Below, one piece after another: positions 31,788 to 38,695 of a stretch of DNA of 38,695 bases. This stretch comes from Bacteroidales bacterium (lineage in GTDB: Bacteria > Bacteroidota > Bacteroidia > Bacteroidales > ML635J-15). The notes below the pieces were generated by a model. That model was not told where the DNA came from. It saw only the letters and a list, made by a program, of their open reading frames with translations, and made no database searches. The position numbers and the translations under genes were made by a program. The stretch is from the NCBI GenBank assembly GCA_027858835.1, contig JAQIBY010000063.1, positions 1 to 38,695 of the forward strand, written 5' to 3'. Positions within the stretch are counted from its first letter, which is position 1. The number at the start of each line of letters is the position of its first letter.

Positions 31788-32873
31788 TTAACCTCCTATT
31801 AATTTTTGTTCAAGCGCTGTTACAATTTCTTCCGCAGCAGGAATTACCCCACCCATGCGACCGAAATGTTCAACGGGACGTTCACCGTTAACAGCTAATC
31901 GAATGTCTTCTACCATTTGTCCGGCACTCATTTCTACAGATAAGAATCCTTTGACCTGTGGAATCAGTTCGCGGATTTGTTTGATAGGAAATGGGAATAA
32001 TGTAATTGGGCGCAGTAAGCCGACTTTGATTCCTTTTGCACGCGCAATTTTGATTGCTTTTTGAGCAATACGTGCAGATGAACCGTAAGCTATGATTACA
32101 TATTCTGCATCATCGCATTCGATTTTTTCAAAACGGACTTCGTTTTCCTGAATTTTTTTGTATTTCTCGATTAGTTTCAGGTTGAATTTTTCCATTTTAT
32201 ATGCGTCCAATTCCAGTGAAGTAATAATATTACGTTCTCTGTTTGGTTTTTTTCCTGTTGTTCCCCAAGGACATTCTTTTTCGATTTCTTCAGGAGTTCT
32301 CAAAACTTCTTGTGGTCCAAGCTCAACTTTTTCCATCATTTGTCCAATCACACCGTCTGTTTGAATCAGCACCGGATTTCTGTATTTGAAACCCAATTCA
32401 AAACTGAGTTTAACGAAATCGTACATTTCCTGAACTGATGCAGGGGCTAGAACAATCAGTTTATAATCTCCGTGTCCTCCGCCTTTAACTGACTGAAAAT
32501 AGTCACCTTGTCCGGGTTGAATGGTGCCAAGTCCTGGCCCCCCTCTGACAACGTTAACAATTAGTGCGGGCAATTCAGCTCCTGCAATGTAGGATATTCC
32601 TTCTTGCTTGAGACTGACTCCAGGGCTAGATGATGAGGTCATTACTTTTCGTCCTGCACCTGCAGCACCATATACCATGTTAATAGCAGCCACTTCACTT
32701 TCGGCTTGTAATACTACCATACCAGTGCGCTCATGAGGTTTTTCAGACATTAAGTACTCAATAACCTCAGACTGGGGGGTGATTGGGTAACCAAAGTATG
32801 CGTCTGTTCCACAACGGATTGCAGCTTCAGCAATTGCTTCGTTACCTTTCATTAATCTGAGTTCTTTATCCAT
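31788..32873 (-). CDS. vorB: 2-oxoacid:ferredoxin oxidoreductase, alpha subunit (VorB type)
   Basis: 361 residues. The start MDKELRLMKGNEAIAEAAIRCG, then YFGYPITPQSEVIEYLM, SSSPGVSLKQEGISYIAGAELPALIVNVVRGGPGLGTIQPGQGDYFQ, and a domain II with YVIIAYGSSARIAQKAI and LLRPITLFPFP. This compact form without a fused gamma domain is usually annotated VorB (3-methyl-2-oxobutanoate/2-ketoisovalerate:ferredoxin oxidoreductase) in anaerobic Bacteroidota; a 2-oxoglutarate (KorA) role is the main alternative. It lies second in the operon, 19 bases after the ferredoxin gene. Confidence 0.9.
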   Translation of the reverse strand: MDKELRLMKGNEAIAEAAIRCGTDAYFGYPITPQSEVIEYLMSEKPHERTGMVVLQAESEVAAINMVYGAAGAGRKVMTSSSSPGVSLKQEGISYIAGAELPALIVNVVRGGPGLGTIQPGQGDYFQSVKGGGHGDYKLIVLAPASVQEMYDFVKLSFELGFKYRNPVLIQTDGVIGQMMEKVELGPQEVLRTPEEIEKECPWGTTGKKPNRERNIITSLELDAYKMEKFNLKLIEKYKKIQENEVRFEKIECDDAEYVIIAYGSSARIAQKAIKIARAKGIKVGLLRPITLFPFPIKQIRELIPQVKGFLSVEMSAGQMVEDIRLAVNGERPVEHFGRMGGVIPAAEEIVTALEQKLIGG

Positions 32874-32892
32874 TTTAATTTCGGATTTTTAA

Positions 32893-33120
32893 TTATGCAA
32901 CTTTTGTTTTATACACTGTGATTACACCATCCGGGCATACGACTGCGCAATTTGCGCATCCAATACATGCTTCCGGATTGGCCATCTCAGCATAATTGTA
33001 TCCTTTTGCATTCACTGCATTAGCAAGTGAAATTACTTCTGTCGGGCATTCCGAGACACATACGCCACAACCTTTGCACGCCTCTGTGTCAACAACAATC
33101 GCTCCTCTGAATTTAGCCAT
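32893..33120 (-). CDS. 2-oxoacid oxidoreductase delta subunit, 2[4Fe-4S] ferredoxin
   Basis: 75 residues with two complete cluster motifs: CKGCGVCVSECP (15-26) and CIGCANCAVVCP (52-63), each with CxxCxxCxxxCP spacing. It shuttles electrons from the TPP site to external ferredoxin within the complex. It is first in the operon, preceded by a perfect -7 box at 33164. Confidence 0.93.
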   Translation of the reverse strand: MAKFRGAIVVDTEACKGCGVCVSECPTEVISLANAVNAKGYNYAEMANPEACIGCANCAVVCPDGVITVYKTKVA

Positions 33121-33163
33121 AATAAAAAATTTATGTTATTTAACAATCGTTTTAAAAAGTACC

Positions 33164-33171
33164 CAAAGATA
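33164..33171 (-). promoter_or_regulatory. -7 box of the oxidoreductase operon
   Basis: Minus strand TATCTTTG, a perfect TAnnTTTG match, 43 bases before ATG 33120. No clear -33 element was found. Confidence 0.6.
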
Positions 33172-33299
33172 AAATTTTTAGGCGAAATAGAGTATGTTAT
33201 TTGACATTTGTTCTTGCACGTTTTTTATCCCCTTCAAAATAACTGCTGAAACAATAAACATTTAGCTGCATGATCTGTTATTTATAAAAAGTATAAATT

Positions 33300-33854
33300 A
33301 TGGAATTATTAAAATCAATACAAGAAAGATACAGTCCACGTGCATTTGATTCACGTGAAATTGAACAAGCGAAAATCGATGCTTTATTTGAAGCTGCAAG
33401 ATGGGCTCCGTCATCATATAACGGACAAGCTTGGCGTTTTATTTATGCGACCAAAGAAAATCCGGAATTGTGGAATAAACTCTTTGATGCATTGGTTGAG
33501 TTTAATCAAACATGGGTAAAAAATGCTCCATTATTAATAATGACTGTAGCCAGAAAAACTTATGAGCATAACAAACAAGCCTATGCTCACAATTGGCACG
33601 ATGTTGGTCTTGCGGTTGGAAACATGATGAATCAGGCAACAGAAATGGGGCTGTATATGCATCAAATGGGCGGATTTGACTTTGGAAAAGCGGCTAGCAA
33701 TATTAATTTGCCGGATGAGTTGGAGCCCGTGTCAATGATTGCGGTTGGTTACAAGGGAGATGTCTCAGTTTTACCTGAAGATTTTCGAAAAATGGAAAAC
33801 CAACCCAGAACACGAAAAGCACTTGATGAAATTGTTTTTACCAAAGCATTTTAA
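33300..33854 (+). CDS. Nitroreductase-family FMN oxidoreductase
   Basis: 184 residues. The N-terminal RYSPRAFDSREIE (9-21) and AARWAPSSYNGQAWRFIYA (about 32-50) are the FMN-phosphate and isoalloxazine-binding motifs; the C-terminal VSMIAVGYKGD is also typical. It would act as a homodimer reducing nitroaromatics, quinones or similar with NAD(P)H. It stands alone between the divergent oxidoreductase operon and the convergent adhesin gene, followed by a strong terminator. Confidence 0.92.
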   Translation: MELLKSIQERYSPRAFDSREIEQAKIDALFEAARWAPSSYNGQAWRFIYATKENPELWNKLFDALVEFNQTWVKNAPLLIMTVARKTYEHNKQAYAHNWHDVGLAVGNMMNQATEMGLYMHQMGGFDFGKAASNINLPDELEPVSMIAVGYKGDVSVLPEDFRKMENQPRTRKALDEIVFTKAF

Positions 33855-33877
33855 TTGATGAATGATAATATAAAACT

Positions 33878-33909
33878 AAAAAGCCAGCCCTTAAGCTGGC
33901 TTTTTTTTT
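33878..33909 (+). terminator. Rho-independent terminator, probably bidirectional
   Basis: AAAAAGCCAGC (33878-33888), loop CCTTAA, GCTGGCTTTTT (33895-33905) continuing to nine Ts. It ends the nitroreductase gene; the A-rich 5' side also gives a T run on the minus strand, so it can stop the converging adhesin gene, whose stop is at 33920. Confidence 0.92.
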
Positions 33910-33919
33910 ACCCTCATTT

Positions 33920-36900
33920 CTAATGCACTATGGTTACTGTCCCCGATTTCGGTTTTGATTGATTATGTAAATCCACAACATATATGTAGGATGCGGTCGG
34001 TAAATGGTTACCCTCAAAAGTTCCATCCCAAGGTTCGCTGTTGGCATATCCGAAATAAACTTCTTGTCCCCAGCGATTGAATACCTGAACAATTGCATTC
34101 GGGAACATTCCCAGATTTTCAATTATCCAAGTGTCATTTGTTCCATCTCCGTTAGGTGTAAATGCATCAGGAATTCGAATGCATTCTTCTGGATTGTCAA
34201 CTAAAACAATTTTATCCATTTGATTTTTGCATCCATTTCCATCTGTGATGGTGAAATGATAAGCGCCTTCATATAGCCCGTGAAAATATGGTAGGTTTTG
34301 TGTCGCAATATCTGCATAGAAAGTGTAAGGTTCAACTCCACCGACGACTTCAAATTCAATGTACCCATCGTCATTTCCGATACAACTTGGAGACCCATAT
34401 GTATAATCAATAAACATGGGAGCAGGTTCTGTTATACTAATCATGGTGTCAAATAAGCAGCCGTTATTGTCGGTAATGTCAAGTTGATAAAATCCTTCTC
34501 TCAAATTACTTATTTCCTGATTATTTGAATTTAATCCGCTTGTTGACCATTCATAACTATAAGGAGAGGTTCCACCATAAGCTTCAACAATGGCTTTTCC
34601 ATCATTGTAACCGTAGCAGGTTATGTCTCTTGATAATAGATTTGCGCTTAGTGGTGTTGCCGGCTCATGAACATAAGTATGTGCTGTAGCACTGCAGTTA
34701 TTCATGTCTGTTACGCTGAGATAATAATTTCCTCCTGAGACATTTTCTAAGCTGTCGCCGATATGTCCTGTATTCCATTGGTAATTGTATGGCGCATTTC
34801 CTCCGCTGGCATTTCCAACGGTGATTCCATTTCCATCACCGTGACAAGTTACCGGATTAGTTGAAAAATTGATAAGAATTTCATCCGGGCTATTTAAGAA
34901 ATGAGAGGCAACTCCTGAACATCCATAATTGTCATTAATCGTTACTTGATAATTTCCTGAGTGAAGGTTGGATATTATCTGGTTGTTTGATCCGTTATTC
35001 CATTGGTAATCAAATGATCCACCGCTATTTGTGATAAGAGCCTCTAATTGTCCTGAATTGTATCCAAAACACTCAATCGGGTTTAATTCGTTGATACTTA
35101 CATTAATGTTACCAATTGCTGGGACAATTATGCTTGTCTGAGCAGTACAGCCATTGTTGTCTGTTGCAGTTAATATATATGCTCCTGCCGATAAATCTGT
35201 TAATGAAGTCCCATTAAGTGCAGGATGATTCCATTGATAAGAGAATCCATCATTTCCCCCGCTTGCAATGACATTAATCGCTCCATGTGAAGTTCCACAC
35301 TCAACTGCAGTTACATTTGTGTTAAAGTTGATTGCAGGAGGTTCATAGATATCCGCAGATTTTTCAATTTCACATTCATTAATGTCTTCAACTGATACAG
35401 TATAAATGCCTCCGGAAAGATTATAAATTGCGGCATCGGTGGCTCCTGTATTCCATAAATATTTGTATGGAGGTGTTCCTCCGCTCGCTAAAACCGATGC
35501 AGAACCATCTGAAGCGGCAGGGCAGGTAACATCAGATTTTGTAATAACTCCTTCTAATGGCTCCGGCTCGCTGATGTAAATGTCCATCGTGTTAACACAT
35601 CCATTGTCATCTTCAACTAAAACGGTAAATGTCCCGGCGGGGATGTTACTTAATGTCGCACCACTTCCCCAATCAGGCCAAATATATTGTGGATTTGTGG
35701 TTCCAGGACTTGATACTTCTATTTGTCCATTTGAAAATCCATGACATGTTGGTCTTGTGCTTTCCATAATACTGATGGGCGGTAAATCATGAACAATAAT
35801 GCTAAGATAATCAGTTGCATTGCACATGCCAACAGAATAATTGTAGGAGAGCGTTGTTTCGCCAATACCAGCCAGACTTGGCTCAAAGGTGCCATCTGTT
35901 GGATTTGTTATGCCTAGTCCTGACCATGTTCCTCCAGGATAATCTGAACTTAAAGTGATTTCTAAACCATTGATACACTGGTCGGGAACACTGTGAACGC
36001 CAGGTTCCGGCATTGGGTCTAATTCTACAAAGATATTGTCGGAGCCGGTACATCCGTGTTGGTCAGTTACGATAACTGAATAATCGCCAGTGTTGCTTAC
36101 TGCAATGATTTGATTCTCATCACCTGTGCTCCAACTATAAGAAGTTCCATTTCCAGCATTAATGATAACAGGACTCTCGCTTTCACATGCATGAATATTC
36201 ATTCCTAATTCCACAATGGGTGCATTTAATTTATTGTAGTTAATTGAGCTGCTCGCTGTGCAACCATGTAAGTCTGTTACAATTAAATTAAAGTTGCCGG
36301 CATTATAAATTTCAATAGATTGAGTATTTGCTCCGGTTGACCATAAATAAGTTGCCATTCCTGCCGGACCGTTCGCTGTTAAAGGGAAGTTGTATTCACA
36401 ACTTGAAATTTCATCACCTAAATCAAAAATTGGTGCAGGATTGACAATTAAATCCATGTTGTCCGTTGCAGTACATCCGTTTACATCAGTGATGATGACT
36501 GAGTAATTACCTGTTGTTGCAGGATTAATAACTTGTGTAGTTTCACCTGAACTCCAGTTGTAAGAGAATCCAGCACCAGCATCCAAAGCAATCGGCACAT
36601 CGTAATCGCAATGGGTTTGGTCAGCACCAAGATTTACGGTTGGAGCAGGGTTGACAGTTAAATTCATGTTGTCCGTTGCAGTACAACCGTTTGCATCGGT
36701 AATGATGACTGAGTAATTACCTGTCGTTGCAGGATTAATAACTTGTGTAGTTTCTCCAGAACCCCAGTTGTAAGAAAATCCAGCACCGGCATCCAAAGCA
36801 ATCGGTACATCGTAATCGCAATGGGTTTGGTCAGCACCCAAGTCAACAGTCGGTGCAGGATTGACAATTAAATCCATGTCGTCCGTAGCAGTACATCCGT

Positions 36901-38695
36901 TTGCATCGGTGATAATGACTGAATAATTACCTGTCGTTGCAGGATTAATAACTTGTGTAGTTTCTCCAGAACCCCAGTTGTAAGAAAATCCAGCACCAGC
37001 ATCCAGTGAAATAGGTACATCGTAATCGCAATGGGTTTGATCTGCACCCAAGTTAACAGTCGGAGCAGGATTGACAGTTAAATTCATGTTGTCCGCAGCA
37101 GTACAACCGTTTGCATCTGTAATGATGACTGAGTAATTATCTGTCGTTGCAGGATTAATAACTTGTGAAATTTCTGTGGTATTCCAGTTGTAAGAGAATC
37201 CAGCACCGGCATCCAAAGCAATCGGCACATCGTAATCACAATGGGTTTGATCTGCGCCCAAGTCAACTGTTGGCTCAGGATTCACAATTAAATCCATGTT
37301 GTCCGTAGCAGTACAACCGTTTGCATCGGTAATGATGACGGAGTAATTACCTGTCGTTGCAGGATTAATAATTTGCGTTATTTCTGTTGTACTCCAGTTA
37401 TAAGAAAATCCAGCACCGGCATCCAAAGCAATCGGCACATCGTAATCGCAATGGGTTTGATCCGTACCCAAGTCAATCGTTGGAGCAGGATTGACAATTA
37501 AATCCATGTCGTCCGTAGCAGTACATCCGTTTGCATCTGTAATGATGACTGAATAATTACCTGTCGTTGCAGGATTAATAATTTGTGAAGTTTCACCTGA
37601 ACTCCAGTTGTAAGAGAATCCAGCACCGGCATCCAAAGCAATCGGCACATCGTAATCGCAATGGGTTTGATTTGCGCCAAGATTTACGGTTGGAGCAGGA
37701 TTGACAATTAAATCCATGTTGTCCGTAGCAGTACATCCGTTTGCATCGGTAATGATGACTGAGTAATTACCTGATGTTGCAGGATTAATAATTTGTGTAG
37801 TTTCTGTGGTATTCCAGTTGTAAGAAAATCCAGCACCGGCATCCAAAGCAATCGGCACATCGTAATCACAATGGGTTTGATCCGCACCAAGATTTACTGT
37901 TGGCGCAGGATTCACAATTAAATCCATGTTGTCTGTTGCAGTACATCCGTTTGCATCGGTGATAATGACTGAATAATTACCTGTCGTTGCAGGATTAATA
38001 ATTTGTGTAGTTTCTCCAGAATCCCAGTTGTAAGAAAATCCAGCACCGGCATCCAAAGCAATCGGCATGTCATAATCACAATGTGTTTGATCTGCACCCA
38101 AGTCAACAACCGGCGCAGGATTCACAATTAAATCCATGTCGTCCGTTGCAGTACATCCGTTTGCATCGGTGATAATGACTGAGTAATTACCTGTCGTTGC
38201 AGGATTAATAACTTGTGTAGTTTCTGTAGTATTCCAGTTGTAAGAAAATCCAGCACCGGCATCCAAAGCAATCGGTACATTGTAATCGCAATGGGTTTGA
38301 TTTGCGCCAAGATTTACGGTTGGAGCAGGATTGACAATTAAATCCATGTTGTCCGTAGCAGTACATCCGTTTGCATCAGTGATAATGACTGAATAATTAC
38401 CTGTCGTTGCAGGATTAATAACTTGTGTAGTTTCTGTGGTATTCCAGTTGTAAGAGAATCCAGCACCGGCATCCAAAGCAATCGGCACATCGTAATCACA
38501 ATGGGTTTGATCCGCACCCAAGTCAACCGTTGGCGCAGGATTCACAATTAAATTCATGTCGTCGGTTGCAGTACAACCGTTTGCATCGGTAATAATGACT
38601 GAGTAATTACCTGTTGTTGCAGGATTAATAACTTGTGTAGTTTCTGTAGTATTCCAGTTGTAAGAAAATCCAGCACCGGCATCCAAAGCAATCGG
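33920..38695 (-). CDS. Giant SprB-like surface adhesin, C-terminal part, T9SS type B tail
   Basis: At least 1591 residues are visible and the frame is still open at the right edge, so the N terminus is missing. From the edge: one partial and ten full 70-residue repeats (NPAPTVDLGADQTHCDYDVP ... GNYSVIITDANGCTATDNMDLIV) to about 36443; two degenerate versions (to about 36020); an 83-residue linker domain; seven SprB-type repeats (pattern TCxGxxDGxxxxxxxGGxxPYxYxW, about 34175-35770); and a type B sorting domain (34174-33920: FTPNGDGTNDTW, VFNRWGQEVY, WDGTFEGNHLPTASYIYVVD). Repeats of this type make extended adhesins such as SprB of gliding bacteria. Export to the surface through T9SS is expected. 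The array is nearly identical at DNA level. Confidence 0.92.
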   Translation of the reverse strand, partial: PIALDAGAGFSYNWNTTETTQVINPATTGNYSVIITDANGCTATDDMNLIVNPAPTVDLGADQTHCDYDVPIALDAGAGFSYNWNTTETTQVINPATTGNYSVIITDANGCTATDNMDLIVNPAPTVNLGANQTHCDYNVPIALDAGAGFSYNWNTTETTQVINPATTGNYSVIITDANGCTATDDMDLIVNPAPVVDLGADQTHCDYDMPIALDAGAGFSYNWDSGETTQIINPATTGNYSVIITDANGCTATDNMDLIVNPAPTVNLGADQTHCDYDVPIALDAGAGFSYNWNTTETTQIINPATSGNYSVIITDANGCTATDNMDLIVNPAPTVNLGANQTHCDYDVPIALDAGAGFSYNWSSGETSQIINPATTGNYSVIITDANGCTATDDMDLIVNPAPTIDLGTDQTHCDYDVPIALDAGAGFSYNWSTTEITQIINPATTGNYSVIITDANGCTATDNMDLIVNPEPTVDLGADQTHCDYDVPIALDAGAGFSYNWNTTEISQVINPATTDNYSVIITDANGCTAADNMNLTVNPAPTVNLGADQTHCDYDVPISLDAGAGFSYNWGSGETTQVINPATTGNYSVIITDANGCTATDDMDLIVNPAPTVDLGADQTHCDYDVPIALDAGAGFSYNWGSGETTQVINPATTGNYSVIITDANGCTATDNMNLTVNPAPTVNLGADQTHCDYDVPIALDAGAGFSYNWSSGETTQVINPATTGNYSVIITDVNGCTATDNMDLIVNPAPIFDLGDEISSCEYNFPLTANGPAGMATYLWSTGANTQSIEIYNAGNFNLIVTDLHGCTASSSINYNKLNAPIVELGMNIHACESESPVIINAGNGTSYSWSTGDENQIIAVSNTGDYSVIVTDQHGCTGSDNIFVELDPMPEPGVHSVPDQCINGLEITLSSDYPGGTWSGLGITNPTDGTFEPSLAGIGETTLSYNYSVGMCNATDYLSIIVHDLPPISIMESTRPTCHGFSNGQIEVSSPGTTNPQYIWPDWGSGATLSNIPAGTFTVLVEDDNGCVNTMDIYISEPEPLEGVITKSDVTCPAASDGSASVLASGGTPPYKYLWNTGATDAAIYNLSGGIYTVSVEDINECEIEKSADIYEPPAINFNTNVTAVECGTSHGAINVIASGGNDGFSYQWNHPALNGTSLTDLSAGAYILTATDNNGCTAQTSIIVPAIGNINVSINELNPIECFGYNSGQLEALITNSGGSFDYQWNNGSNNQIISNLHSGNYQVTINDNYGCSGVASHFLNSPDEILINFSTNPVTCHGDGNGITVGNASGGNAPYNYQWNTGHIGDSLENVSGGNYYLSVTDMNNCSATAHTYVHEPATPLSANLLSRDITCYGYNDGKAIVEAYGGTSPYSYEWSTSGLNSNNQEISNLREGFYQLDITDNNGCLFDTMISITEPAPMFIDYTYGSPSCIGNDDGYIEFEVVGGVEPYTFYADIATQNLPYFHGLYEGAYHFTITDGNGCKNQMDKIVLVDNPEECIRIPDAFTPNGDGTNDTWIIENLGMFPNAIVQVFNRWGQEVYFGYANSEPWDGTFEGNHLPTASYIYVVDLHNQSKPKSGTVTIVH
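36443..38695 (-). repeat. Tandem array of 210-bp coding repeats (10 full plus 1 partial copy)
   Basis: Equivalent bases recur exactly every 210 positions from about 36443 to the edge with no indel (for example AATCCATGTC at 36871 and 37501, three periods apart). Differences are mostly single substitutions concentrated in a short segment encoding variants of NTTETTQV, SSGETTQV, GSGETTQV and STTEITQI, and in D/N exchanges. The array continues beyond the window, so copy number is unknown. Confidence 0.95.

Noticed and set aside
30433-33120. Pyruvate:ferredoxin oxidoreductase
   Set aside because: Subunit sizes and the alpha-subunit N terminus match the VorB/KorA group; pyruvate enzymes in Bacteroidota are usually a single fused chain.
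36664-38526. A ladder of about 60-residue open frames in a second minus-strand frame of the repeat array
   Set aside because: They recur with the 210-base period and are out-of-frame shadows of the adhesin repeats.
36443-38695. Regular repeats that could suggest a CRISPR array
   Set aside because: The 210-base units are contiguous, coding in one open frame and have no unique spacers; they are protein repeats.

Overview
The window is AT-rich chromosomal DNA from a member of the Bacteroidota, most likely an anaerobic Bacteroidales/Marinilabiliales-type marine or sediment organism. Several features point that way: type IX secretion (T9SS) sorting domains of both type A and type B, TonB-dependent receptors paired with DUF4249 lipoproteins, promoters carrying the TAnnTTTG -7 box, an oxygen-sensitive 2-oxoacid:ferredoxin oxidoreductase, and an anaerobe-type hybrid-cluster protein. 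There are no rRNA or tRNA genes, no CRISPR array and no phage.

Layout. 1-1396: the right end of an IS1595-family element sits against the 3' stump of a TonB-dependent receptor gene, followed by a T9SS-secreted protein. 1838-6366: an unrecognised protein, a small outer-membrane barrel, a DUF4249 lipoprotein and a full TonB-dependent receptor, the last three tightly spaced. 6415-8664: hcp, preceded by a CRP/FNR-like palindrome, then a small cupin. 8820-11744: a minus-strand operon YceI - porin - YceI - Rrf2 regulator with a palindrome at its start site. A 36-bp direct repeat of the cupin 5' end flanks this block. 11940-12320: repeats and a cupin remnant. 12373-15273: valS and a small membrane protein. 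15539-19748: a degraded MqsR/MqsA-SocA-type toxin-antitoxin module next to a membrane KAP NTPase. 19749-20336: a structured non-coding stretch. 20337-23567: a polyamine operon (arginine decarboxylase, agmatinase, deoxyhypusine-synthase-like protein). 23907-27782: a five-gene operon encoding a T9SS-tailed DUF2271 protein, thioredoxin, ApbE flavin transferase, DUF4266 lipoprotein and DUF3570 outer-membrane protein. 27864-30360: an active/inactive pair of M16 peptidases. 30433-33120: a four-subunit ferredoxin-dependent 2-oxoacid oxidoreductase. 33300-33854: a nitroreductase. 33920-right edge: the C-terminal part of a giant SprB-like surface adhesin with near-identical 210-bp tandem repeats.

The most interesting system is the 23907-27782 operon. 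ApbE covalently attaches FMN to extracytoplasmic proteins. The only protein in the operon with a flavinylation-like motif (DAITGAT, Thr95) is the DUF2271 protein, and here it also carries a T9SS type A tail. That predicts a covalent flavoprotein placed on the outer cell surface, with a lipoprotein and an outer-membrane partner made alongside it: a candidate extracellular redox system. The second notable locus is the toxin-antitoxin module. Toxin and antitoxin each appear to be broken by one in-frame stop codon, and extending both reading frames through the stops restores family-length proteins.

All family assignments come from reading motifs and recalled family patterns; no database search was run.
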